Shown in pieces: positions 18,298-26,695 of a stretch of DNA of 64,000 bases. The number at the start of each line of letters is the position of its first letter. The first letter of the stretch is position 1. Source of the stretch: Roseibium sp. MMSF_3544 (GTDB taxonomy: Bacteria; Pseudomonadota; Alphaproteobacteria; Rhizobiales; Stappiaceae); contig NZ_JASHKA010000008.1 of assembly GCF_030732845.1 (NCBI RefSeq), positions 186,001 through 250,000 on the forward strand. The letters are read 5' to 3'. A program made the translations under genes and the position numbers. The notes under the pieces were generated by a model, which was given only the letters and a program-made list of their open reading frames with translations, was not told the origin of the DNA and did no database searches.

Positions 18298-19536
18298 ATG
18301 GCAAATCGACCGTTGAAACTGGAATTTGATGGCGCGCACGGTGCAAGGCTGGCGGCGCGGCTTGACCTTCCGGCCGGAAAAATCCGTGCCTTTGCGCTGT
18401 TTGCGCATTGTTTTACCTGTTCCAAGGACATTCCTGCCGCCCGGCACATTGCGGGTGCACTGGCGGCCGAGGGCATCGCCGTATTGCGCTTCGACTTCAC
18501 CGGGCTTGGCGGCAGCGGTGGGGATTTCTCCTCGACCGGCTTTTCCTCCAACGTTGAGGACCTGAAGCGGGCGGCCGACTTTCTCAGGCAGAATTACGAG
18601 GCACCGCAGCTGCTGATCGGACATTCGCTGGGCGGCGCCGCAATTTTGTCTGTTGCTGCCGACATTCCCGAAGCACGTGCCGTCGTGACGATAGGTGCTC
18701 CTTCCGACGCAGATCACGTGATCCATAATTTCAAGGGCTCCGTTGAGGAAATTCGCGCCAAGGGGGCAGGGGACGTCGATCTTGCCGGACGGACATTCAC
18801 GATCCGCAAGGAATTCCTGGATGACCTCGAAGCGCAGACGGTCAGAAGCAAGGCTGCAAGCCTGGGCAAGGCGCTTCTGGTCATGCATGCGCCGCTGGAC
18901 GAGACAGTCGGGATCGACAACGCAACCAATATTTTTGTTGCCGCCAAACATCCCAAGAGTTTCGTATCGCTCGACAAGGCGGATCATCTGCTGACACGCA
19001 GCGGCGACGCCGCATATGCAGCGCGTGTCATCGCGGGGTGGGTGAGTGGATACCTGGACAAGGAGCAGGGACCGGTTGCCGAAGAGACGAAGGATGGTGT
19101 TGAAGTGCTGGAAACCGGACAGGGCAAGTTCCAGTCCATGGTTGCCGTCGGCCATCACAGGCTGATTGCGGACGAACCCGAAGACTATGGTGGTTTCGAC
19201 AGCGGTCCGTCGCCTTATGAATTCCTGTCGACTGCGCTCGGCGCGTGCACCGTCATGACATTACGCATGTATGCGGACCGGAAGGGTCTGGATGTCAAAC
19301 GGATCGGAACGCGCGTCCTGCACAACAAGGTGCACGCAGCAGATTGCGAGGATTGTACGCAGGATCAGCAGGATCGCGGCGGCAAGATCGACCGTTTCGA
19401 ACGGCTGATTATGCTGGAAGGGAACCTGGACGACTCAACGCGGCAACGCATGCTCGAGATTGCCGACAAGTGTCCGGTGCACCGAACGCTTGAGGCCGGT
19501 GCGGCTGTTGTAACCCGGGAAGTTGCGGCTGAATGA
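18298..19536 (+). CDS. bifunctional alpha/beta hydrolase-OsmC fusion
   Basis: This 412-residue fusion has an N-terminal alpha/beta hydrolase (about 1-260, nucleophile S110 in LIGHSLGGAA) and a C-terminal OsmC/Ohr domain (about 270-410). The OsmC domain has both redox cysteines, C317 (LGACTVMT) and C392 (DKCPVHR). OsmC domains reduce organic hydroperoxides or related electrophiles. The hydrolase might process an ester or thioester substrate, but the substrate of the fusion is not known to me. GGAGGG precedes the ATG by 7 bases. It is transcribed alone and convergent with the DUF2336 genes. Confidence 0.85.
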   Translation: MANRPLKLEFDGAHGARLAARLDLPAGKIRAFALFAHCFTCSKDIPAARHIAGALAAEGIAVLRFDFTGLGGSGGDFSSTGFSSNVEDLKRAADFLRQNYEAPQLLIGHSLGGAAILSVAADIPEARAVVTIGAPSDADHVIHNFKGSVEEIRAKGAGDVDLAGRTFTIRKEFLDDLEAQTVRSKAASLGKALLVMHAPLDETVGIDNATNIFVAAKHPKSFVSLDKADHLLTRSGDAAYAARVIAGWVSGYLDKEQGPVAEETKDGVEVLETGQGKFQSMVAVGHHRLIADEPEDYGGFDSGPSPYEFLSTALGACTVMTLRMYADRKGLDVKRIGTRVLHNKVHAADCEDCTQDQQDRGGKIDRFERLIMLEGNLDDSTRQRMLEIADKCPVHRTLEAGAAVVTREVAAE

Positions 19537-19563
19537 GACTTGAACTGATTTCGCAGGCGGTCC

Positions 19564-20643
19564 TCAGGCAGCCTGCGATTCCAGCGTGCTCAGGCGGATC
19601 TTCATGAAAGAAAGCAGCCGGCGGGCGTCTTTCTCGGTCAGTTCCTGGTAATCGCTGATCCAGTTCTGAACCGTGGTCTGCGGCTGCTTGTTGTTGGTCG
19701 CACGTGCCCGGCACAGCGCAAGATAGCCATTCTTGTCGACACCAAGCGCCTTGCACAACACCGACACGCCGGTTGCATCGTAGCGCACCATGACGTTGGT
19801 CACGTATTTCTGTTCCAGTCCTGCCATTTCAGCGAGCAGGAAACTGATGTCGAAAAGGTTGTTGGACAGCGCGAGCTGTGTAATGGCATTGCCAAGCGTT
19901 CCGCGGCCTTCGCGGACATCCTTCAAGATGACCTTGGCGTTGATCCGCGTTGCCTTGCGTTCCAGCTTTGTGCTGGCGACAACCTTGCTGGCTTCATGGA
20001 AAAGGGACAGAACCAGCTGCTCGTTGTCTTCGCGCATCTGCCGGATTTTGGCTTGCTGCGGACCCGGCATCTGGGAGATCAGCTTCTCATAGTCAGCTTC
20101 AGAAACATCCGAGCGTTCAATCATGGCGTCCCGGATCTTGTCGTCCCGCTCCGCCAGTTTGACAAGAAGACGTCCGCCCCAATCGGAAAGTTCGGCGCCG
20201 GAGTTGGCAGCAACCGACTGCTTGACGGGGTTTTCGCCGCGTTCCAGCAGGACGTCGGTGACCTTGGCTTCCAGATGATCGCGTTTTGAAATCGCGAGCA
20301 GGTGTCCCTGACCCATAGTCTTTGCAAGACGCAGGATATCGTCGTCGTTAAGTGCCTTGGAAGAGGTCAGCATCGGGCGCGCAACGTCGATTTCATCGCT
20401 CGCCAGATCATACGCAACCTGATGGGATGTGGAGTCGACAGGGGCGAGACGCTCCGAAATGTTCTTTTTCTGCTCCGCTTCCATCGTTGGAAGCATGCGC
20501 TCCAAAATGGCGTTGAACAGGGTGATTTCTTCAGTCTGATAACTGTCCGCACCCGTCACAAACAGGTCGGTGACATGTTCAACCAGCTTGTGGCGTTTCT
20601 CCGGAGAGCTGTCCTGTGCTTGATTGAGAAGATCATTGATCAT
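19564..20643 (-). CDS. DUF2336 protein, copy A
   Basis: This 359-residue soluble, all-helical protein of the DUF2336 family is found in alphaproteobacteria and has no known reaction. It has no signal peptide and no obvious catalytic motif. The internal repeats look HEAT-like. I chose the ATG at 20643 because MINDLLNQAQDSSPEKRHKL aligns with the start of the neighbouring paralogue; an ATG at 20658 would add five residues. It is co-directional with copy B, which lies 151 bases upstream. Confidence 0.75.
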   Translation of the reverse strand: MINDLLNQAQDSSPEKRHKLVEHVTDLFVTGADSYQTEEITLFNAILERMLPTMEAEQKKNISERLAPVDSTSHQVAYDLASDEIDVARPMLTSSKALNDDDILRLAKTMGQGHLLAISKRDHLEAKVTDVLLERGENPVKQSVAANSGAELSDWGGRLLVKLAERDDKIRDAMIERSDVSEADYEKLISQMPGPQQAKIRQMREDNEQLVLSLFHEASKVVASTKLERKATRINAKVILKDVREGRGTLGNAITQLALSNNLFDISFLLAEMAGLEQKYVTNVMVRYDATGVSVLCKALGVDKNGYLALCRARATNNKQPQTTVQNWISDYQELTEKDARRLLSFMKIRLSTLESQAA

Positions 20644-20794
20644 GTCGGATCCATCCATTCTTGTGCTGTCTGTGATACCTCACAGACCGTTTACAAGTGG
20701 ATAAAACGCGGCTGAAAATTTCAAAAAAGTCGGCGTTTTGCCGGAATACTTGAGAAATACAGCGAAAAGTACTGAATTTGACCCTGCCGTTCCG

Positions 20795-21793
20795 TCAGGC
20801 AGCCTGAATTGCCTGCTGGCTGTCCAGTTTGATCTTCATGAGCGCAAGCAGTCTGCGTGCGTCGGTGTCGTCCAGCATATGGTAGTTTGTCAGCCACTTG
20901 CTGCCTGTGCTCTCCGGAAACTTCAGATGCTTGCAGCGTTCCTTGCAGATCGCCTGGAATTCCATTGCGCCAATGCCCGTCGCGCGGCACACGGCAGCAA
21001 TTCCTGTCGCGTCAAAACGCACCATCAGGTTATGGACATATTTCATTTCCAGGCCGGAGAAGACCGAAAGAAGGCCGACAACATCAAGAAGGTTGTGCTC
21101 GACAGCCAGCTGATAAACGGCCTTGTTCAGTGTCGTCTTGCCGAGCTTTATGCCCATGAGCCACGCTTTCGGGCTGATCTTGGCCGCGCGTTTCTCCAGA
21201 CGTTCTCCTGAAGCGATTTCACCATCTTCGCGGAACAGGTCCTCGATCATCTCTTCGTTGGATTTGCGCAAATGCCGAATCCGGTCGCCGAACTGCTTCG
21301 GCATTTCCTTGACCAGTTCCTCAAAGAGATGCATCTGCATTTCCGCGCCAAGGTTCGCGGCAAGTGTCTGTTTGACTTCCTTGCCGCCGCGCTTGATCAG
21401 GATATTGGTCACTGTCTCGCTGACGTGATCCCGCTTGGCCATCGCCAGCAGATGACCCTGGTCTCGCGTCTCGGCGATTTTGAGTAGATCTTCGTCAGTG
21501 ATGGATTTCGAACGCTCGAGCACGGCTTGAGCTACGGGCAATTCGTCATTTGCCATGGCGGCGGTAAGCTTGGACGAGGTCGCCTTCACATCTGCAAGGC
21601 GTTCAGACATTTTCTGCCTGGCTTCAAGCTCCAGAGAACCGTAGACCCCCTCCAGCATGTTGTTGAGGAGATGTGTCTCTTCCGAGTTGCCGTCGTCTTC
21701 TCTTGAGCAAAGAAGGCCTGTGACGTGCTCAGCAAGCTGGTGCTTCTTCTCTGAAGAACTTTCTTTGGCAAGTTGAAGGAGTGAGCTTGTCAT
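20795..21793 (-). CDS. DUF2336 protein, copy B
   Basis: This 332-residue paralogue of the protein at 19564-20643 matches it along its whole length: both open with xxxLLxxAxxSSxEKxHxLxEHVT and close with a DARRLLxxMKIxLxxxxxxQAA tail. Divergence is considerable, so the duplication is old. It is a cytoplasmic helical-repeat protein of unknown role. Transcription probably starts in the 110-base gap shared with the divergent GST gene. It may be a scaffold or regulator, but nothing in the sequence fixes this. Confidence 0.75.
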   Translation of the reverse strand: MTSSLLQLAKESSSEKKHQLAEHVTGLLCSREDDGNSEETHLLNNMLEGVYGSLELEARQKMSERLADVKATSSKLTAAMANDELPVAQAVLERSKSITDEDLLKIAETRDQGHLLAMAKRDHVSETVTNILIKRGGKEVKQTLAANLGAEMQMHLFEELVKEMPKQFGDRIRHLRKSNEEMIEDLFREDGEIASGERLEKRAAKISPKAWLMGIKLGKTTLNKAVYQLAVEHNLLDVVGLLSVFSGLEMKYVHNLMVRFDATGIAAVCRATGIGAMEFQAICKERCKHLKFPESTGSKWLTNYHMLDDTDARRLLALMKIKLDSQQAIQAA

Positions 21794-21921
21794 GATGATA
21801 CCTTATGATCGAAGTATCCGGGCATATCCTTTACATCCGGTGAAAACAGACGGAGATTTTTGCCGCTTTGCAATCTGAAGGCGTAGTTGATCTTTGAACG
21901 GTCATGGGTCATGAGACGCAT

Positions 21922-22569
21922 ATGAGCAGGTTTCCGATCCTCTATTCCTTTCGCCGGTGCCCCTATGCCATTCGCGCCAGGCTCGCGATTGCCGCCAGCG
22001 GACAAGTCGTCGAAATGCGTGAGATCGTGTTGCGGGATAAGGCGCCGGAGTTTCTGGAGACCTCCCCATCGGCGACGGTTCCCTGCCTGAAACTGGAGGA
22101 AGCTGTTCTTGACGAGAGCCTCGACATCATGATCTGGGCGCTTGAACGCGCCGATCCAGATGCGTGGCTGTCTCCGGAGCAGGGCCGCAGAGAAGACATG
22201 CTTGCGCTAATCGAAAGATGCGACGGGCCCTTCAAGACCCACCTTGACAGGTACAAGTACCATACGCGCTATCAGGGCGCGGATCGCGTGCAGGAACGTT
22301 CCGCGGCGTCGGAGTTCCTGTCGGATTTGAACGAAAGGCTTGAAGGCCGGCCCTGGCTGTTCGGCAGCCGCGCCAGTCTCGCCGATTTCGCGATCCTGCC
22401 CTTCGTCCGGCAATTTGCCAATTCGGATCGCGATTGGTTCGACAGGGAAAGCTGGACGAATCTGAACCGGTGGCTGCAGACATTTGAATCATCTGATCGG
22501 TTTCAAAAGGTGATGCCGAAGTGGGAAAAGTGGCAGGCTGGGTCAGAAACAGTGTTGTTCCCGGCCTGA
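21922..22569 (+). CDS. glutathione S-transferase-like protein
   Basis: This protein of about 215 residues has an N-terminal thioredoxin-like GST domain with the CPYA motif (SFRRCPYAIRARLAI) and the cis-Pro/ES region (TVPCLKLEEAVLDESLDIM). The helical C-terminal domain ends with the conserved SLADFAILPFVRQFA. A Cys-type active site suggests an omega- or beta-like glutathione-dependent thiol transferase or dehalogenase-like enzyme rather than a classic conjugating GST. An ATG at 21904 in the same frame is also possible. It is a single gene, divergent from the DUF2336 pair. Confidence 0.75.
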   Translation: MSRFPILYSFRRCPYAIRARLAIAASGQVVEMREIVLRDKAPEFLETSPSATVPCLKLEEAVLDESLDIMIWALERADPDAWLSPEQGRREDMLALIERCDGPFKTHLDRYKYHTRYQGADRVQERSAASEFLSDLNERLEGRPWLFGSRASLADFAILPFVRQFANSDRDWFDRESWTNLNRWLQTFESSDRFQKVMPKWEKWQAGSETVLFPA

Positions 22570-22845
22570 ACGGCAAGCGCAAAAACAGAATTTTGCCCGG
22601 TCCAAAAGAAAATGCTCGCAGCAGCATTCGCCGGATTTCCTCTGATAAATCAGGCTGAAAGGACGCCTGTTTCGGTCTTCTTGACGGAACCTCCGGTCGA
22701 GGGACAGCGAACCTTACGAAAATGTAACCCCACCGACAGGCAACGGTAAGGCTGGACTGCCTACGTTCTCTCATGAGCCCGGAGCGCGGTCCCCGTGCGC
22801 CTCCGTTTTGGCCTCCAATGAGTAAAGTCGACAGAGGAAGAAAAT
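22570..22845 (+). promoter_or_regulatory. intergenic region upstream of degP
   Basis: This 276-base gap has no credible gene. A small stem (AATGCT 22611-22616 / AGCATT 22623-22628) lies near the GST stop. GAGGAAGAAAAT just before 22846 is the degP ribosome site. The region is likely to carry the stress-responsive degP promoter, but I could not place the -35/-10 with confidence. Confidence 0.4.
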
Positions 22846-24378
22846 ATGCAAAATCGTGGGTCAGTCTCTCCTTTGCGGTCACGCCGCGCCAAATTAATGG
22901 CAGGAGTTGTCGCACTCGGCGCTGCCGGTCTCTTGACCGCGCAAACCATTGTCCCAAGCCAGCTGGCTCAGGCCGAGCCCGTTCGCGTAGATGCGGCGGC
23001 ACCGGCAGACTTTTCAGATGTTGTTAGCACCGTAAGCCCCGCAGTTGTCAGTGTGCGCGTGAAGCAGTCCGCCGAGCCGCGCATGATGAACTTCAACGGC
23101 GGCAACAGCTTTGATGAATTCTTCAAGGACCTGCCGAACGGTCATCCGTTCGAGCGATTCTTCCGGGATTTCGGTGGCCGTGGCGGTGAAGAAGGTCAGA
23201 ACCAGCGCCGCTCGCCGCGTCAGTACGGCACATCGCAGGGCTCCGGCTTCTTTATTTCCAAAGACGGTTTCGTGGTAACCAACCATCACGTGATCGACCG
23301 TGGTACGGAATTCACCGTGATCGATCATAAGGGCGAAGAATACGAAGCCACCCTGATCGGTGCCGACAAGCGGACCGACCTGGCGCTGCTGAAGATCGAA
23401 AGCGACAAGGACTTTACCTATGTCGAGTTTGCCGACGATGCACCTGAGGTCGGTGAATGGACGGTGGCCATTGGCAATCCGTTCGGCCTTGGCGGCTCGG
23501 TAACCGCCGGCATCGTGTCTGCGCGCGGTCGCGACATCGGTGCGGGTCCTTACGACGACTTCATCCAGATCGATGCGCCCGTAAACCGCGGTAACTCCGG
23601 CGGTCCGGCCTTCAACATGCAGGGTGAAGTGATTGGTGTGAATGCGGCGATCTTCTCGCCGTCCGGTGGCAATGTCGGCATTGCTTTCGCAATTCCGGCT
23701 TCGACCGCACAAGATGTCATCATGGAGCTCAAGGACGACGGCACCGTTGTTCGCGGCTGGCTTGGCGTTCAGATCCAGAACGTCACCGATGACATCGCGG
23801 AAAGCCTTGGCCTCGATGAGGCCCGCGGCGCGATCGTCGCGGAAGCGCAGGACAACAGCCCGGCTGAGAAGGCTGGCCTGCGCTCAGGCGACACCATTCT
23901 GGCGGTCGATGGCACCAACGTGGAAGGCCCGCGCGATCTGTCCAAGATCGTTGCCGCTTATGAGCCGGACACCACGGTTGACGTCACGATCTGGCGCGAC
24001 GGCAAGGAACAGAACGTTTCCGTGACGCTCGGACGCCTGCAGGATCAGGAACAGGTCACGGAAGCAGCTGAACCTCAGGTTGAGGAAAAGCGGACCAGCC
24101 TGGATGACCTTGGCATCGTCGTGACCACGAAGGCAGAAGCCGGTCTTGACGGCGAGGGTGTCGTCATCGCCGAAATCGACCCGGATGGCCCGGCCGCCGA
24201 AAAGCGTCTGTCCACAGGGGACGTGATCCTTGAGGTTGCCGGCATGAAAGTCAGCAACGCCGATGACGTTCTGAAGGCGCTCGACAAGGCGGAAAAGGAT
24301 GGCCGCAAGGCGGTTCTGTTCCGGATCGAGAGCAACAACAACACACGGTTCGTGGCTCTGCCCATGAACGTGGCCTGA
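22846..24378 (+). CDS. degP: periplasmic serine protease/chaperone DegP (Do family)
   Basis: This 510-residue HtrA protein has a twin-Arg-like basic N-terminus and signal segment (about 14-44). The trypsin-like domain has catalytic triad H148 (VVTNHHVID), D178 (RTDLALLK) and S251 (NRGNSGGPAF). Two PDZ domains follow (about 295-380 and 410-500). It degrades and refolds damaged envelope proteins. The insert rich in Gly/Gln/Arg between about residues 110 and 128 matches the LA-loop. Downstream lie a GC-rich hairpin and a two-component pair, as in rhizobia. Confidence 0.93.
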   Translation: MQNRGSVSPLRSRRAKLMAGVVALGAAGLLTAQTIVPSQLAQAEPVRVDAAAPADFSDVVSTVSPAVVSVRVKQSAEPRMMNFNGGNSFDEFFKDLPNGHPFERFFRDFGGRGGEEGQNQRRSPRQYGTSQGSGFFISKDGFVVTNHHVIDRGTEFTVIDHKGEEYEATLIGADKRTDLALLKIESDKDFTYVEFADDAPEVGEWTVAIGNPFGLGGSVTAGIVSARGRDIGAGPYDDFIQIDAPVNRGNSGGPAFNMQGEVIGVNAAIFSPSGGNVGIAFAIPASTAQDVIMELKDDGTVVRGWLGVQIQNVTDDIAESLGLDEARGAIVAEAQDNSPAEKAGLRSGDTILAVDGTNVEGPRDLSKIVAAYEPDTTVDVTIWRDGKEQNVSVTLGRLQDQEQVTEAAEPQVEEKRTSLDDLGIVVTTKAEAGLDGEGVVIAEIDPDGPAAEKRLSTGDVILEVAGMKVSNADDVLKALDKAEKDGRKAVLFRIESNNNTRFVALPMNVA

Positions 24379-24493
24379 TCAGGTTCCGGTTCGACTTAGA
24401 ACCGGTACCTGACCTGGCGGGACCGGCTTGCCCTCTGCCCCCAACCCCGACGGGCCGGTCTTCGCCATGGGTTTTGCCCGAAAACCCAACAGT

Positions 24494-24529
24494 CTGGCGG
24501 CGGCGCCTCACATCCATCGCCGCCGCCAG
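24494..24529 (+). terminator. strong GC hairpin between degP and the response-regulator gene
   Basis: CTGGCGGCGGCG (24494-24505) pairs perfectly with CGCCGCCGCCAG (24518-24529) around a 12-base loop. It lies 115 bases after degP and 38 bases before the next ATG. No T-run follows, only CCATTTCCTTT. It probably ends or attenuates degP transcription and so insulates the two-component genes. Confidence 0.6.
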
Positions 24530-24567
24530 CCATTTCCTTTCGGAGCAACTTTAGGTAAAAGGATTTC

Positions 24568-25254
24568 ATGTTGCGGATTCTTGTTATCGAAGACGATCCT
24601 GAAGCGGCGAGCTACCTCGTAAAGGGATTGAGCGAACTCGGTCACACGGCCGATCATGCTGCAGACGGTCAAACCGGACTGCAAATGGCCCTTCACAGCA
24701 GCTACGACATACTGATCGTCGACCGGATGCTGCCGAAGCTGGACGGACTTTCGATAATTCAGGAATTGCGGCGTGAGGACAATCACACACCCGTCCTGAT
24801 TCTTTCCGCTCTCGGCCAGGTTGATGATCGGGTGAAGGGTTTGAAGGCAGGCGGCGACGACTATCTGCCCAAGCCTTACGCCTTTACCGAACTCCAGGCT
24901 CGCGTCGAGGCCCTGGCGCGTCGGCCCAAATCCGCAAATCAGGTGGAAACAACCTATACTGTCGGAGATCTGACACTCGACCGCATGGCGCATTCATGCA
25001 GGCGGGGTGAGACCGACATTCCCTTGCAGCCGCGCGAGTTCCGCTTGTTGGAATACCTGATGCAGCATGCCGGTCAGGTCGTAACGCGCACGATGCTTCT
25101 GGAAAATGTGTGGGAGTATCATTTCGATCCCCAGACAAACGTGATCGATGTTCATATCTCACGTTTGCGCAGCAAGATCGACAAGGGGTTCGAAACGCCG
25201 CTCCTGCATACAATCCGCGGGGCCGGATACACCATCCGTGACGCGGCTCACTAG
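24568..25254 (+). CDS. OmpR-family response regulator
   Basis: This 228-residue regulator has a receiver domain (E8, D9 and D10 acidic cluster; phospho-acceptor D52 in LIVDRMLP; K near 102 in LPKPYAF) and a winged-helix DNA-binding domain (about 128-226, ending TIRGAGYTIRD). It is preceded by a strong hairpin and overlaps the kinase gene by 17 bases. The pair follows degP and precedes glnE, an order also seen in rhizobia. The stimulus and regulon are unknown; proximity to degP hints at envelope stress. Confidence 0.85.
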   Translation: MLRILVIEDDPEAASYLVKGLSELGHTADHAADGQTGLQMALHSSYDILIVDRMLPKLDGLSIIQELRREDNHTPVLILSALGQVDDRVKGLKAGGDDYLPKPYAFTELQARVEALARRPKSANQVETTYTVGDLTLDRMAHSCRRGETDIPLQPREFRLLEYLMQHAGQVVTRTMLLENVWEYHFDPQTNVIDVHISRLRSKIDKGFETPLLHTIRGAGYTIRDAAH

Positions 25255-26695
25255 ATTTATCCGCACGACAGCCTTCAAGCTGTCGTTGCTCTATATCGCC
25301 GTTTTCACGGTCATGTCCGGCGTGCTCGTTGTTTATGTCTCGGAGAGCACCGAAGACCTCATGTCCGAGCAGGTGGTTCAGTCCATCGATACGGAAATCA
25401 AGGGGTTGTCCGACACCTATGTCCGTGGCGGCATCCGCAGTCTCGTTGAAGCCATCGACGACAGAATGCGCCATCCAGACGCCAGTCTTTATCTCCTGGT
25501 GGATTTTTCCGGCAACGCACTTGTGGGCAATATTGCCCGCTTGCCGACCGTTGTTCTTGAAGAGGCCGATGGTGGCTTACGCCGGGTGCGTTACACACGT
25601 CTCGGTGAAGGTGTCGAGGACATAGAACGCCAGGCAATGGTCCGCACGTTCGAACTGCGGGGCGGGTTCCGGCTTCTGGTCGGCAGGGACCTTGGCGAAC
25701 AACTGAGATTTTCCAATCTTCTGGCCAATGCCTTGCGCCTCTGGCTCGTCGTGGTGGTGGTCATGGCGGCAATCACTTGGCTGTTCGTCAGCCGCCGCGT
25801 GATGAAACGCATTGACGACATTTCCGCATCAAGCCGCATGATCATGAACGGCGACCTGTCCGAGCGCCTGTCGCTTGCCGGGACCAATGACGAGTTTGAC
25901 CGGCTCGCGGTCAACCTGAACGACATGCTTGATCGGATTGAACTGCTCATGCAGTCGATGAAAGATGTTACCGACAATATCGCCCACGACCTCAAGACCC
26001 CGCTTACCCGATTGCGGACCCGTATTGAAACGGCGCTGAGAGATGCCAGCGATGAGGAAGGCTACCAGGGCGCTCTGGAAAGCACCTTGAGCGAAACCGA
26101 TCATCTGCTGCGGATCTTCAATGCACTCTTGCGGATCGCTCGCATCGAATCCATGGCTCCAGGTTCCGTCATGGAACCGGCAGATCTGCACAAACTGGTT
26201 GCCGAAGTCGCCGAGCTCTACGAGCCGCTTGTCGAAGACGAGGGTGGCCGGCTCGAAACGGATGTGCCGGAGGGCCTGATGGCTGTCTGCAACCGTGATC
26301 TCATCAGCCAGGTCATGGTCAATCTCATTGAGAATGCTCTCAAATACGGGCGCCCGGAAACCGGGGGCCTGGAACTTCGCCTGTCGGCACGGGAGGAAAA
26401 GGGCCGTGTTCTCCTGACCGTCACCGACAATGGGCCCGGCATACCCGAAAAGGATCATGACCGGGTGATGGACCGCTTTGTCCGGCTGGAAGAAAGCAGG
26501 TCGGAACCCGGCACCGGACTGGGATTGAGCCTGGTCAAGGCGGTTGCACGCTTGCATGGCGGAGACTTGCGCTTCAAAAATGAAGATCCGGGTCTGTCGG
26601 CCCGAATTGATCTGGCGCTTGCCGCGCCGGAAAGCAGCAGGAGCGGGCATGGAGAAAGCGGCAATTCCGGAAAGTCGGGTGACACGAACGGGTAA
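25238..26695 (+). CDS. membrane sensor histidine kinase
   Basis: This 485-residue kinase has TM1 (about 13-33), a periplasmic sensor of about 135 residues, TM2 (about 166-185), a HAMP linker, phospho-acceptor H250 in NIAHDLKTPLTRL and an HATPase domain (NLIENALKYG, VTDNGPGIPEKD, GTGLGLSLVKAVA). The start is a GTG at 25238, inside the regulator gene end, and the pair is translationally coupled. The 3' end overlaps glnE by 47 bases. The C-terminal tail is low-complexity (Ser/Gly/Asn-rich). Confidence 0.85.
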   Translation: MTRLTRFIRTTAFKLSLLYIAVFTVMSGVLVVYVSESTEDLMSEQVVQSIDTEIKGLSDTYVRGGIRSLVEAIDDRMRHPDASLYLLVDFSGNALVGNIARLPTVVLEEADGGLRRVRYTRLGEGVEDIERQAMVRTFELRGGFRLLVGRDLGEQLRFSNLLANALRLWLVVVVVMAAITWLFVSRRVMKRIDDISASSRMIMNGDLSERLSLAGTNDEFDRLAVNLNDMLDRIELLMQSMKDVTDNIAHDLKTPLTRLRTRIETALRDASDEEGYQGALESTLSETDHLLRIFNALLRIARIESMAPGSVMEPADLHKLVAEVAELYEPLVEDEGGRLETDVPEGLMAVCNRDLISQVMVNLIENALKYGRPETGGLELRLSAREEKGRVLLTVTDNGPGIPEKDHDRVMDRFVRLEESRSEPGTGLGLSLVKAVARLHGGDLRFKNEDPGLSARIDLALAAPESSRSGHGESGNSGKSGDTNG

